The position numbers were made by a program, and so were the translations under genes. A model generated the notes under the pieces. That model saw only the letters and a list, made by a program, of their open reading frames with translations. It had not been told where the DNA came from and made no database searches. Positions 35,966 to 42,894 of a stretch of DNA of 64,000 nucleotides are shown here, piece after piece; position 1 is the first letter of the stretch; every line of letters begins with the position of its first letter. The stretch lies in contig SSSZ01000061.1 in NCBI GenBank assembly GCA_009469675.1, positions 1-64,000 of the forward strand, written 5' to 3'. This stretch comes from Azonexaceae bacterium. GTDB lineage: Bacteria > Pseudomonadota > Gammaproteobacteria > Burkholderiales > Rhodocyclaceae.

Positions 35966-36781
35966 ATGGAAGACTTGACCCCGCCTTCGTACCCACCCCC
36001 CGCTTTCCGGGGCAGACTTTTCCATATTCTCCACAAACCCGCGCCCACCAGTGGGGCCGGCCGCTATGTTAATTACTTTCTGACGGCCATCATCCTAGCC
36101 AACTGCGCAGCAGTGGCCCTGGAAACGGTACCGTCGGTAATACTTGGGCGCGAAGTCGCCTTCTTCTGGTTAGAAGCGGTTTCTACCAGCATTTTCGTCA
36201 TCGAGTACCTGGCCCGCATCTGGGTGTGCGTCGAACAAACACGCTTTGCCCGGCCAATCACAGGGCGAATTCGCTATGCCTTTCAACCGTTGCCGATGCT
36301 GGACTTCATCGTCATCGCCACCTACTTGGCGCCCGTCGATCTCCGCTTTCTCCGCATCTTCCGACTGACCCGTCTGCTGCGGGTTCTAAACCTCGAAGCT
36401 TTCGACCGCTCGCTGCAATCGATCTATCACGCGATTGGCCGGCGTAAGCACCTTCTCGTCGTCTCCGCGGCGGCCATGCTGACTGTGGCCTACTGCTTCG
36501 CGGCGCTTCTCTACATGGTGGAGCATCCGGTTCAGCCCGACCGGTTCAGCAGCATTCCGGAGACCCTTTGGTGGGCGGTGGTGACCCTGACCACCATTGG
36601 GTATGGGGACATGACCCCTTTAACCAGCCTGGGCAAGGTTCTTTCCGGGGCCATCGTTCTGGTCGGCATCGGCGTCTTTGCTTTGCCCTCGGCGATCGTG
36701 ACCGCTTCCATTCTCGAAGCCGGTGCAGACAAGCGAACCCTTTGCCCCCATTGTGGCCAGCACCTCGATGGTGAAAGGTAA
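35966..36781 (+). CDS. Voltage-gated potassium channel with C-terminal CxxC motif
   Basis: 271 residues, six-transmembrane Kv-type channel. S1 starts near residue 28 (YVNYFLTAIILANCAAVALE). S4 is the voltage sensor with Arg at every third position (LRFLRIFRLTRLLRVLNL), and the pore helix and filter read LWWAVVTLTTIGYGDMTP. The last 20 residues carry CPHCG, half of a zinc ribbon, unusual for this family; alone it could bind metal between subunits. The start at 35966 was chosen because the upstream frame is the shadow of the GFA gene, only 17 bases away. No RCK domain. Confidence 0.88.
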   Translation: MEDLTPPSYPPPAFRGRLFHILHKPAPTSGAGRYVNYFLTAIILANCAAVALETVPSVILGREVAFFWLEAVSTSIFVIEYLARIWVCVEQTRFARPITGRIRYAFQPLPMLDFIVIATYLAPVDLRFLRIFRLTRLLRVLNLEAFDRSLQSIYHAIGRRKHLLVVSAAAMLTVAYCFAALLYMVEHPVQPDRFSSIPETLWWAVVTLTTIGYGDMTPLTSLGKVLSGAIVLVGIGVFALPSAIVTASILEAGADKRTLCPHCGQHLDGER

Positions 36782-36820
36782 GGCAGCCAAAAGGGCCTGA
36801 TTGGTTTCCTATTCCCGCCT

Positions 36821-36949
36821 ATCATGGCTGCAAGCCTAGACCGCCCCCGGCAACCGCTTCGGTACCGCCTTCTCCTCTCCGCCCGGCAGCCGCAGGAAGG
36901 GCATGCGCCCGGTGCTGTCGAAGGGAACGCTGCCGTGGCCGGCGATCTG
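36821..36949. repeat. Direct repeat copy 1 flanking relBE (129 bp)
   Basis: Matches 37598-37726 base for base without gaps, with about 11 differences. It is a copy of the 3-prime end of the LEA14-like gene. A further imperfect repeat of about 34 bp flanks this copy itself (36786-36819 and 36953-36986, 7 mismatches). Confidence 0.9.
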
Positions 36950-36955
36950 TAAGCC
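36836..36955 (-). pseudogene. 3-prime fragment of a LEA14-like gene
   Basis: On the minus strand this encodes QIAGHGSVPFDSTGRMPFL and continues to a final KRLPGAV, nearly identical to the end of the intact LEA14-like protein (37613-38101), differing only in GGEEKAVP versus GGEDKSAP. The reading frame and TAG stop are preserved, but everything upstream of the ~39 shared residues is missing and there is no start. It is a duplicated remnant left beside the relBE module. Confidence 0.85.
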
Positions 36956-37015
36956 AAAGGGGCCAGGTTGATTTCCTGTTCCCACGCGAAACGGCCAACC
37001 ATTGGGACTCGAATT

Positions 37016-37035
37016 CAGTGCTATATTAAGCACTG
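37016..37035 (+). promoter_or_regulatory. relBE operator/promoter
   Basis: CAGTGCT-N6-AGCACTG is a perfect 7-bp inverted repeat 22 bases before the antitoxin ATG. It overlaps a plausible promoter, TTGGGA (37002-37007) and TATTAA (37024-37029), 16 bases apart. RelB-type antitoxins repress through such sites. Confidence 0.6.
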
Positions 37036-37057
37036 TTTTTCAACCCAAGAGGTCGCC

Positions 37058-37303
37058 ATGCACCAACTTCTCGCCCGTACCTCGGTCAGCATCACCGAAC
37101 TCAAGCGCAGCCCCAGCGCCGTGCTGGAGCAGGCCGGCGGGGAGCCGGTGGCGGTGCTCAATCACAACCGGCCGGCGGCCTACCTGCTTTCTGCCGCCAC
37201 TTACGAAGCCATGCTGGACCGGCTCGACGACCTCGACCTGGCCGAGATCATCAAGTCCCGCCGCGACGAAGCCGCCGTCGAAATCAACCCAGATGACCTA
37301 TAA
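37058..37303 (+). CDS. relB: Antitoxin of RelB/StbD (Phd/YefM) family
   Basis: 81 residues. N-terminal Phd/YefM-type DNA-binding part: ARTSVSITELKRSPSAVLEQ and EPVAVLNHNRPAAYLLSAATYEAML, then an acidic helical tail (LDDLDLAEIIKSRRDEAAVEI) that would wrap the toxin. The ATG has an AAGAGG Shine-Dalgarno. It overlaps the toxin gene by 11 bases, so the two are co-translated. Confidence 0.92.
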   Translation: MHQLLARTSVSITELKRSPSAVLEQAGGEPVAVLNHNRPAAYLLSAATYEAMLDRLDDLDLAEIIKSRRDEAAVEINPDDL

Positions 37304-37583
37304 GCTTGCCTTCAAGGCAAGTGCCCTGCGGGAATGGCAGGGGCTGGACGGTTCGATCCGCGGGCAGTTCAAGAAAGTCCTACTCCGCCGGCTCGAAGCT
37401 CCCCGCGTCGATGCGGCCGCCCTCAGCGGCATGCCCAATTGCTACAAAATCAAGCTCAAGGCCCTGGGTTATCGGCTGGTGTATGAAGTCGTCGACCAGA
37501 CCGTGACCGTCACCGTGATTGCGGTGGACAAGCGGGAGCGCGGCGAGGTTTATGATTCGGCCCGGAATCGCCGGGAAAAGTAG
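37293..37583 (+). CDS. relE: Toxin of RelE/StbE family
   Basis: 96 residues. Matches RelE/StbE ribosome-dependent mRNA interferases: MTYKLAFKASALREWQGLD, GQFKKVLLRRLEAPRV, LSGMPNCYKIKLKALGYRLVYEV, VTVIAVDKRERGEVY. The basic residues of the active site (Lys in KIKLK, Arg in GYRLVY, Arg/Glu near the end) are present, so it is probably functional. The relBE cassette is enclosed by the 129-bp direct repeats. Confidence 0.92.
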   Translation: MTYKLAFKASALREWQGLDGSIRGQFKKVLLRRLEAPRVDAAALSGMPNCYKIKLKALGYRLVYEVVDQTVTVTVIAVDKRERGEVYDSARNRREK

Positions 37584-37597
37584 TGGGGCGCCCCTAC

Positions 37598-37726
37598 ATC
37601 ATGGCCGCAAGCCTATACCGCCCCCGGCAAGCGCTTCGGCGCTGACTTGTCCTCGCCGCCCGGCAGCCGCAGGAAGGGCATCCGCCCGGTGCTGTCGAAG
37701 GGCACGCTGCCGTGGCCGGCGATCTG
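37598..37726. repeat. Direct repeat copy 2 flanking relBE (129 bp)
   Basis: The parental copy: it is the 3-prime end of the intact LEA14-like gene plus 15 bases past its stop. Together with copy 1 it brackets a 648-bp segment holding only relBE and its promoter. Confidence 0.9.
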
Positions 37727-38101
37727 CAGCTGGCCCTTGATGCGGTAGTCGAGGCCGCCGCCCTCGCCTTTCTGGAGTTCGCCGAAGCGGCGCAGGAAGT
37801 TGGCGAGGTTGCTGCTGGCCTTGACTTCCAGAATGCCTTCGCCGAGGCGGGGGATGGTCACCGGCTGGCTGGAGACGCCGGTGGCGAAGGGCTGGCCGCC
37901 GACTTCGACGGCGAAGCTGACGCTGTCGACGGGGATATCGATGTCGTTGGGGTTGTGCACCCGCAACTGAAGGCGAAAACGCTGCTCGAAGAGGCCGATG
38001 GATTCGATGTCGAGGCCGGCCAGGGCGACGCTTGGCGAGCGGTAGGTCGGCACGCAGGCGGCCACCACGAGGGCGGCCGACAATGCGATCAGGCGGCGCA
38101 T
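37613..38101 (-). CDS. LEA type 2 (LEA14-like/WHy domain) lipoprotein
   Basis: 162 residues beginning MRRLIALSAALVVAAC, a lipoprotein signal with lipobox Cys16. The mature part is a WHy/LEA14 beta-sandwich: VALAGLDIESIGLFEQRFRLQLRVHNPNDIDIPVDSVSFAVEVGGQPFATG, with the typical NPN motif, ending in HGSVPFDSTGRMPFLRLPG. Such domains are linked to desiccation or stress tolerance; no activity is known. Its start overlaps the end of the upstream dehydrogenase gene by 13 bases. Confidence 0.9.
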   Translation of the reverse strand: MRRLIALSAALVVAACVPTYRSPSVALAGLDIESIGLFEQRFRLQLRVHNPNDIDIPVDSVSFAVEVGGQPFATGVSSQPVTIPRLGEGILEVKASSNLANFLRRFGELQKGEGGGLDYRIKGQLQIAGHGSVPFDSTGRMPFLRLPGGEDKSAPKRLPGAV

Positions 38102-38973
38102 GGCCCCTCGCCCGAGCGCTCCAGCACCCGCAGGAGCGAGGCCGTATCGTCCTTGCCCCAACCGCAGGCCATCAGGGCGTTGAGCTGCTGCCCGACCTGG
38201 GCGGCCAGGGGTAGCGGTACGCCGGCCTTCCGGGCGGCTTCGAGGAGGATGGCAAAATCCTTGTGGTGAAGCCGGGCCTCGATGCCGGCGGCGAAGTCGC
38301 GGCGCACCATGCGCTCGCCCATGATCTCCAGCACCCGGCTGGCGGCGGAACCGCCGGCCAGGGCCTCTTTCACCTTGGCGCAATCGACGCCGGAGGCCGC
38401 GGCCAGGCGTAGCGCCTCGGCGGCGGCCTGGATGGCGGCGACCATAATCATCTGGTTGCAGGCCTTGGCCACCTGGCCGGCCCCGCTTTCGCCGACGTGG
38501 ACGATGCGCCGGCCGAGGCATTCGAGGAGCGGCCGCACCCGTTCCAGCACCGCGGCGTCGCCCCCGGCCATGATGGCGAGGGTGGCGTCGATGGCCCCCT
38601 GGGCTCCGCCGGAGACCGGGGCGTCGACCATGGCGATGCCTTTGGCGGCCAGGGTGACGGCAATGCGCCGGGCGACATCGGGGGCGATGGTCGAACAATC
38701 GACCAGCACCGAACCGGGGGCCATGCCCTCGCCCAGCCCGTCCGTCCCGAGGGCGACGGCCTCGACGTCGGCACTGGCGGTGATGACGGTAAACACCACC
38801 GCGCAGCGCCGCCCCAGCTCGGCCGGCGTGGCGCACACGGCCGCCCCGGCCGCCGCCAGAGGCGCCGCGGTTTGCGGCCGCCGCGCCCAAACCGCCAGTT
38901 CATGCCCCGCCTTGAGGAGGTGGAGCGCCATCGGGCGCCCCATGACGCCAAGGCCGATGAAGCCAACTTTCAT
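38089..38973 (-). CDS. NAD-binding beta-hydroxyacid dehydrogenase (3-HIBADH family)
   Basis: 294 residues. Rossmann motif GFIGLGVMGRPMALHLLKAGH at the N-terminus (GxGxMGxxMAxNL class), the substrate-binding signature VDAPVSGGAQGAIDATL near residue 120, the catalytic Lys in GAGQVAKACNQ near 170, and KDFAILLEAA in the helical domain. The exact substrate (3-hydroxyisobutyrate, tartronate semialdehyde or other) cannot be read off. It is a paralogue of the next upstream gene, 153 bases away. An ATG at 38973 was chosen at the Rossmann start. Confidence 0.9.
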   Translation of the reverse strand: MKVGFIGLGVMGRPMALHLLKAGHELAVWARRPQTAAPLAAAGAAVCATPAELGRRCAVVFTVITASADVEAVALGTDGLGEGMAPGSVLVDCSTIAPDVARRIAVTLAAKGIAMVDAPVSGGAQGAIDATLAIMAGGDAAVLERVRPLLECLGRRIVHVGESGAGQVAKACNQMIMVAAIQAAAEALRLAAASGVDCAKVKEALAGGSAASRVLEIMGERMVRRDFAAGIEARLHHKDFAILLEAARKAGVPLPLAAQVGQQLNALMACGWGKDDTASLLRVLERSGEGPCAA

Positions 38974-39126
38974 TTTGCACCCCTCGACGCAGAGTCCCGG
39001 AAGTACCGAAATCGGCAAGGATTCACGACAGTAACCGCAGCGACCGGGGCGCCCCGAGCGAGGGCAGGCACGCGGGGAGAATTCTCAAGTCTTCGCCGTG
39101 CCTCTGCGCCTCTGCACTTCTGCGTT

Positions 39127-40029
39127 TCAAGGGGCGTTGCCGACCCCATCTCGAGCCTCCTGCCCGGAAAGCCGCTCCAGCAACTTCAGGACGGCGATGG
39201 AATCCTCCTCGCCCAGTCCCGAGCCGACCATGGCGTTGAACATCTGGGCGGTGGCGGCCGAACCCGGGAGGCAGAGGCCGAGCTGATGGGCGGTCTGCAT
39301 GACGATGTTCAAGTCCTTTTCGTGCATCCAGCTCTTGAAACCGGGCTTGAAATTGCGGTCGAGCATGCGCTGGCCGTGGTTTTCCAGGATTCTCGAATAG
39401 GCGAAGCCGCCCAGCAGGGCTTCTCGCACCTTGGCCGGGTCGACGCCGTTCTTGCTGGCGAAGGCGAAGGCCTCGGCCACCGCCAGGACGCCCATGCCGG
39501 TGACGATCTGGTTGGCCGCCTTGGCCACCTGGCCGGCGCCGGAGGCGCCGACGTGGACGATGTTCTTGCCCATGGCGGCGAAAGCCGGCTGGGCGGTGGC
39601 AAAGCCTGCGGCGGAGCCGCCCGCCATGATCGACAGGGTGCCGGCAATGGCGCCGACTTCGCCGCCGGAAACCGGAGCGTCGACAAAATCGACCCCCGCC
39701 GCCGCCAACCGCGTTCCGATGTCGCGGGCCGCGGCCGGGGCGATGGTGCTCATGTCCGCCGCCACCAGGCCGGGGGCGGCGCCCCGGGCGACGCCGGCCT
39801 CGCCGAGCATCACTTCGGCGACGTCGGGGGCGTCGGCCACCATGGAGATGACCAGATCCGCGTCCCGGGCGGCTTCGGCCGGGCTGCCGGCCTCCTTGGC
39901 CCCGGCCTGGAGAAGCGGTTGGCGGGATTCGGGGCGGCGCGCCCAGACGGTGACGGCGTGGCCGGCCTTGAGGAGATTGAGGGCCATCGGGCGTCCCATG
40001 ATGCCCAGGCCGATGAAAGCGATACGCAT
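39127..40029 (-). CDS. garR: Tartronate semialdehyde reductase (2-hydroxy-3-oxopropionate reductase)
   Basis: Reduces tartronate semialdehyde to D-glycerate in glyoxylate assimilation. 300 residues: Rossmann GFIGLG-type opening (IAFIGLGIMGRPMALNLLKAGH), DMSTIAPAAARDI, VDAPVSGGEVGAIAGTLSIMAGG, GAGQVAKAANQIV with the catalytic Lys, and KDLNIVMQTAHQLGLCLPGSAAT, which is the GarR/GlxR form. It would supply glycerate to the kinase at 11722-12984. Closely related to its downstream neighbour, suggesting an old tandem duplication. Confidence 0.88.
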   Translation of the reverse strand: MRIAFIGLGIMGRPMALNLLKAGHAVTVWARRPESRQPLLQAGAKEAGSPAEAARDADLVISMVADAPDVAEVMLGEAGVARGAAPGLVAADMSTIAPAAARDIGTRLAAAGVDFVDAPVSGGEVGAIAGTLSIMAGGSAAGFATAQPAFAAMGKNIVHVGASGAGQVAKAANQIVTGMGVLAVAEAFAFASKNGVDPAKVREALLGGFAYSRILENHGQRMLDRNFKPGFKSWMHEKDLNIVMQTAHQLGLCLPGSAATAQMFNAMVGSGLGEEDSIAVLKLLERLSGQEARDGVGNAP

Positions 40030-40060
40030 GAAACAACTCCGGGTAAGCGATTCCCGAAGT

Positions 40061-42523
40061 TTACGCCGATTGGCAGAACTTGGCGGCCTCGGGGGCGGCG
40101 ACCGGGCGCTGCAGAAGAAAACCCTGAATGGAATCGCAGCCGTGCCGGCACAGGAATTCGAGCTGCCCCGGCGTTTCCACGCCTTCGGCCACCACCGAAA
40201 GCCCGAGGGAATGGGCCAGGGCGATGACCGCCGTGGCGATCGCCGCATCTGAACTATCGACCTCGATGTCCATGACGAAGGAGCGGTCGATCTTGAGGCG
40301 GTCGATGGGAAAGCGCTTGAGGTAGGCGAGGGAGGAATAACCCGTGCCGAAATCGTCGATGGCCAGGCCGACCCCCAGGGCTTTGAGTTCGTTGAGGATG
40401 GAAACGGCGTTTTCGGCCGAATCCATCACCGTGCCTTCGGTGATTTCGAGTTCCAGGCAGGCCGGGGGCAAGCCGGCCTCCCCCAGGATCATCGCCACCA
40501 GGGCGGGGAAATGGCGTTGGCGGAACTGCTGCGGCGAAATATTCACCGACACGCGGCGGAACGGGACGCCGGCCGCCAGCCAGGCGCGGGCCTGGCGGCA
40601 GGGCTCCCGCAGCACCCATTCGCCGATCTGGGTAATCAGTCCGATCTCTTCCGCCACGGGGATGAATTCCCCCGGCGGCACCGGCGGCAACCCAACGGGC
40701 TGCCAGCGGATGAGCGCTTCGAAGCCATCGGTGCGTCCGGCCGTCACATCGACCTGGGGCTGATAGTGCAGGACGAATTCGGTGCGCCCCGCCACGGCGG
40801 CCCGCAAGCGGGATTCGAGTTGCAGGCGCTGGACCGCCGCCGCGTTCATTTCGGCGGCGTAAAACTGGTAATTGTTCCGCCCCAGGCTTTTGGCGTGGTA
40901 CATCGCCGTATCGGCGTTTTTCATCAGGGTGTCGATGTCGCCACCGTCCTCCGGAAAAACGCAGATGCCGATGGACGGCGAGGTGTGCAGCTCGTGGCAA
41001 TCGAAGACGAAGGGCTGGCTGACCTTTTCGATAATCTTCTGCGCCACGGTCGCGGCATCGCCCGGCAACTGGCCGCGCTCGATGACCATGACGAATTCGT
41101 CGCCGCCGATCCGGGCGACGATGTCCGATTCGCGCACGGCGCTGCGGATACGGCGGGCCACTTCGCACAGGAGGAGGTCGCCGATGTGGTGGCCGAGGGT
41201 ATCGTTGATGCGCTTGAAATTGTCGAGGTCGATGAACATCACGCCCAGCCTGGCGTTCTCCCGCCGCGCCTGGGACAGGGCATGGTCGAGGTGGAGGCTT
41301 AGGGTGAGCCGGTTGGGCAGGCCGGTAAGGGCGTCGTGGTGGGCGAGGAAACGCACCCGCTCTTCCGTGGCCTTTCTTTCCGTGATGTCCGAGAAAATGG
41401 CGACGTGGTGGGTGACTTTGCCTTTTTCATCGCGGATCACGTCGATGCGCAGCCATTTCGGGTAGATACTGCCGTCCTTGCGCTTGTCCCAGATTTCGCC
41501 GGCCCAGTGGCCGTCGGCCTTGAGGGCTGCCCACATGGAATCGAAGAAAGCCCGGTCGTGACGCCCGGAACCCATGAAACGGGGATCGCGCCCGCGCACT
41601 TCGCCTTCGCTGTAGCCGGTGATCGCCTGGAAGGCGGCGTTGGCCGAAACGATGCGGTTGTCGGCGTCGGTAATCATGATCGCTTCGGAATTGACCTCGA
41701 AGACCTTTTTCGCCAGGAGCAGTTGGGCTTCGGCAGCGTGCTGCTCGGTCAGATCCTCGACGATCCATACCGACCCGGCCTGGGGCCGGGCCGGATCGAA
41801 GGCGCGGCCGGCCAGGCGGCCCCAGAAGCGGCTGCCGTCCCGGCGCTGCAACTCCAGGTCGCGCGTCGCCTCGCGGCCGGCGGCCAGGTCGGCATAGACG
41901 TCGTCGCCGACGAAGCGCCAGACCTCGTCGCTGGGGTACCAGACGCGGGTCGAAAGACCGAACATTTCCCCCGGGCCGAAGCCGAACAGTTCCTCCAGGC
42001 GAGTGTTGCAGCGGTGTACGCGGCGGTCGCGCAGGAGGGCGATGCCGAAGACCGCCGTGTTGAGGATGCCGTACATCTCCTGCATGGTCTGTTGCAGGGC
42101 GTCCTGGACGCCGCGCTCGGCGGAGATGTCCTGAAGTACCCACAGCGTCGGCTGGCCCGGGCCGGAGTCGGGCGTCCGGCGGGCGGCCAGGCGTACCCAG
42201 AGCGGGCTGCCGTCCCGCCGGCGCAGGCAGGTATCGGTCTCGAAGCGACGGCCCGCCGCCAGGCCCGGGGCGGCCGCCTGGCTGACCTGGGCATAGGCAT
42301 CGGCGCTGGGAAACAGGGCGCCGGCCGGCTGGCCGAGAAGTTCTTCCACCCCATAGCCCAGCAACTCCGCGGCCCGGGAATTGACCAGCCGACAACGACC
42401 TCCGGCGGTAAGCACCATGCCTACCGCCGCCGTCTCGAACCACGTTTCCCATCCCGCCAGCCAGTCAGCACCGGTCATTGCGCCGGCGCCGCCCGCTGTT
42501 GTCGCGGGTTCGTCTATCGCCAT
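40061..42523 (-). CDS. PAS-GGDEF-EAL c-di-GMP turnover protein
   Basis: About 820 residues, cytoplasmic, no transmembrane segment. Three PAS domains in order (about 20-140, 145-265, 270-395: FETAAVGMVLTAGG, LNTAVFGIALLRD, NSEAIMITDADNRI), then a GGDEF domain with intact IGGDEF active site (HHDALTGLPNRL opening) and an EAL domain with intact FEALIRW, DDFGTGYSSLAYLKRFPIDRLKID. Both cyclase and phosphodiesterase sites look usable. The ATG at 42523 was chosen for an AAAGGAG Shine-Dalgarno (spacing slightly long). It reads toward garR, 31 bases away. Confidence 0.93.
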   Translation of the reverse strand: MAIDEPATTAGGAGAMTGADWLAGWETWFETAAVGMVLTAGGRCRLVNSRAAELLGYGVEELLGQPAGALFPSADAYAQVSQAAAPGLAAGRRFETDTCLRRRDGSPLWVRLAARRTPDSGPGQPTLWVLQDISAERGVQDALQQTMQEMYGILNTAVFGIALLRDRRVHRCNTRLEELFGFGPGEMFGLSTRVWYPSDEVWRFVGDDVYADLAAGREATRDLELQRRDGSRFWGRLAGRAFDPARPQAGSVWIVEDLTEQHAAEAQLLLAKKVFEVNSEAIMITDADNRIVSANAAFQAITGYSEGEVRGRDPRFMGSGRHDRAFFDSMWAALKADGHWAGEIWDKRKDGSIYPKWLRIDVIRDEKGKVTHHVAIFSDITERKATEERVRFLAHHDALTGLPNRLTLSLHLDHALSQARRENARLGVMFIDLDNFKRINDTLGHHIGDLLLCEVARRIRSAVRESDIVARIGGDEFVMVIERGQLPGDAATVAQKIIEKVSQPFVFDCHELHTSPSIGICVFPEDGGDIDTLMKNADTAMYHAKSLGRNNYQFYAAEMNAAAVQRLQLESRLRAAVAGRTEFVLHYQPQVDVTAGRTDGFEALIRWQPVGLPPVPPGEFIPVAEEIGLITQIGEWVLREPCRQARAWLAAGVPFRRVSVNISPQQFRQRHFPALVAMILGEAGLPPACLELEITEGTVMDSAENAVSILNELKALGVGLAIDDFGTGYSSLAYLKRFPIDRLKIDRSFVMDIEVDSSDAAIATAVIALAHSLGLSVVAEGVETPGQLEFLCRHGCDSIQGFLLQRPVAAPEAAKFCQSA

Positions 42524-42666
42524 CAACGCTGCATCTCCTTTGGATTTGGCCGAGAGGCTGCGCCTGGTGCGTCGCAAAGTCAAGCGATCAAGTCAACACA
42601 GGGTCGGATAAAGGACTGTTTTCATGAATATTCCAACCATCGCCGTAGTCAGGATGGATGCTTGCC

Positions 42667-42894
42667 TCAGGTGCCGCAGCTGGGCCCCGACTCCCGCTTG
42701 GCGCCAAGTTTCAGGAGCAGCCGCTCGGGTGGGCAAAAGCCGGTAAATCCGCTTTGCAGCAGATTGAGGCCGACAAAGGCGGTAAACGCCAGGAACCATT
42801 TGGAAATGAAGATCGGGCTGCCCTCGACCCCGAGGGCAAGGGAGAGCAGGACGAAACTGCCGGCCATGATGCGGATGATGCGTTCGACGGTCAT
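42667..42894 (-). CDS. DUF2892 inner membrane protein
   Basis: 75 residues with two transmembrane helices (IIRIMAGSFVLLSLALGV and WFLAFTAFVGLNLLQSGFTGF) ending in FCPPERLLLKLG, the DUF2892 pattern also found as the membrane part of YgaP-type rhodaneses. Cys-containing C-terminus (FCPPE and PSCGT). Its ATG overlaps the RND permease stop, so it belongs to the sulfide:quinone reductase operon. DUF2892 proteins are often found near sulfur-trafficking genes. Confidence 0.88.
   Translation of the reverse strand: MTVERIIRIMAGSFVLLSLALGVEGSPIFISKWFLAFTAFVGLNLLQSGFTGFCPPERLLLKLGAKRESGPSCGT

Noticed and set aside
39060-39126. Short CTCTGCG-like repeats as a CRISPR array
   Set aside because: Units are only 7-10 bases, adjacent and degenerate, without spacers; no cas genes are present.
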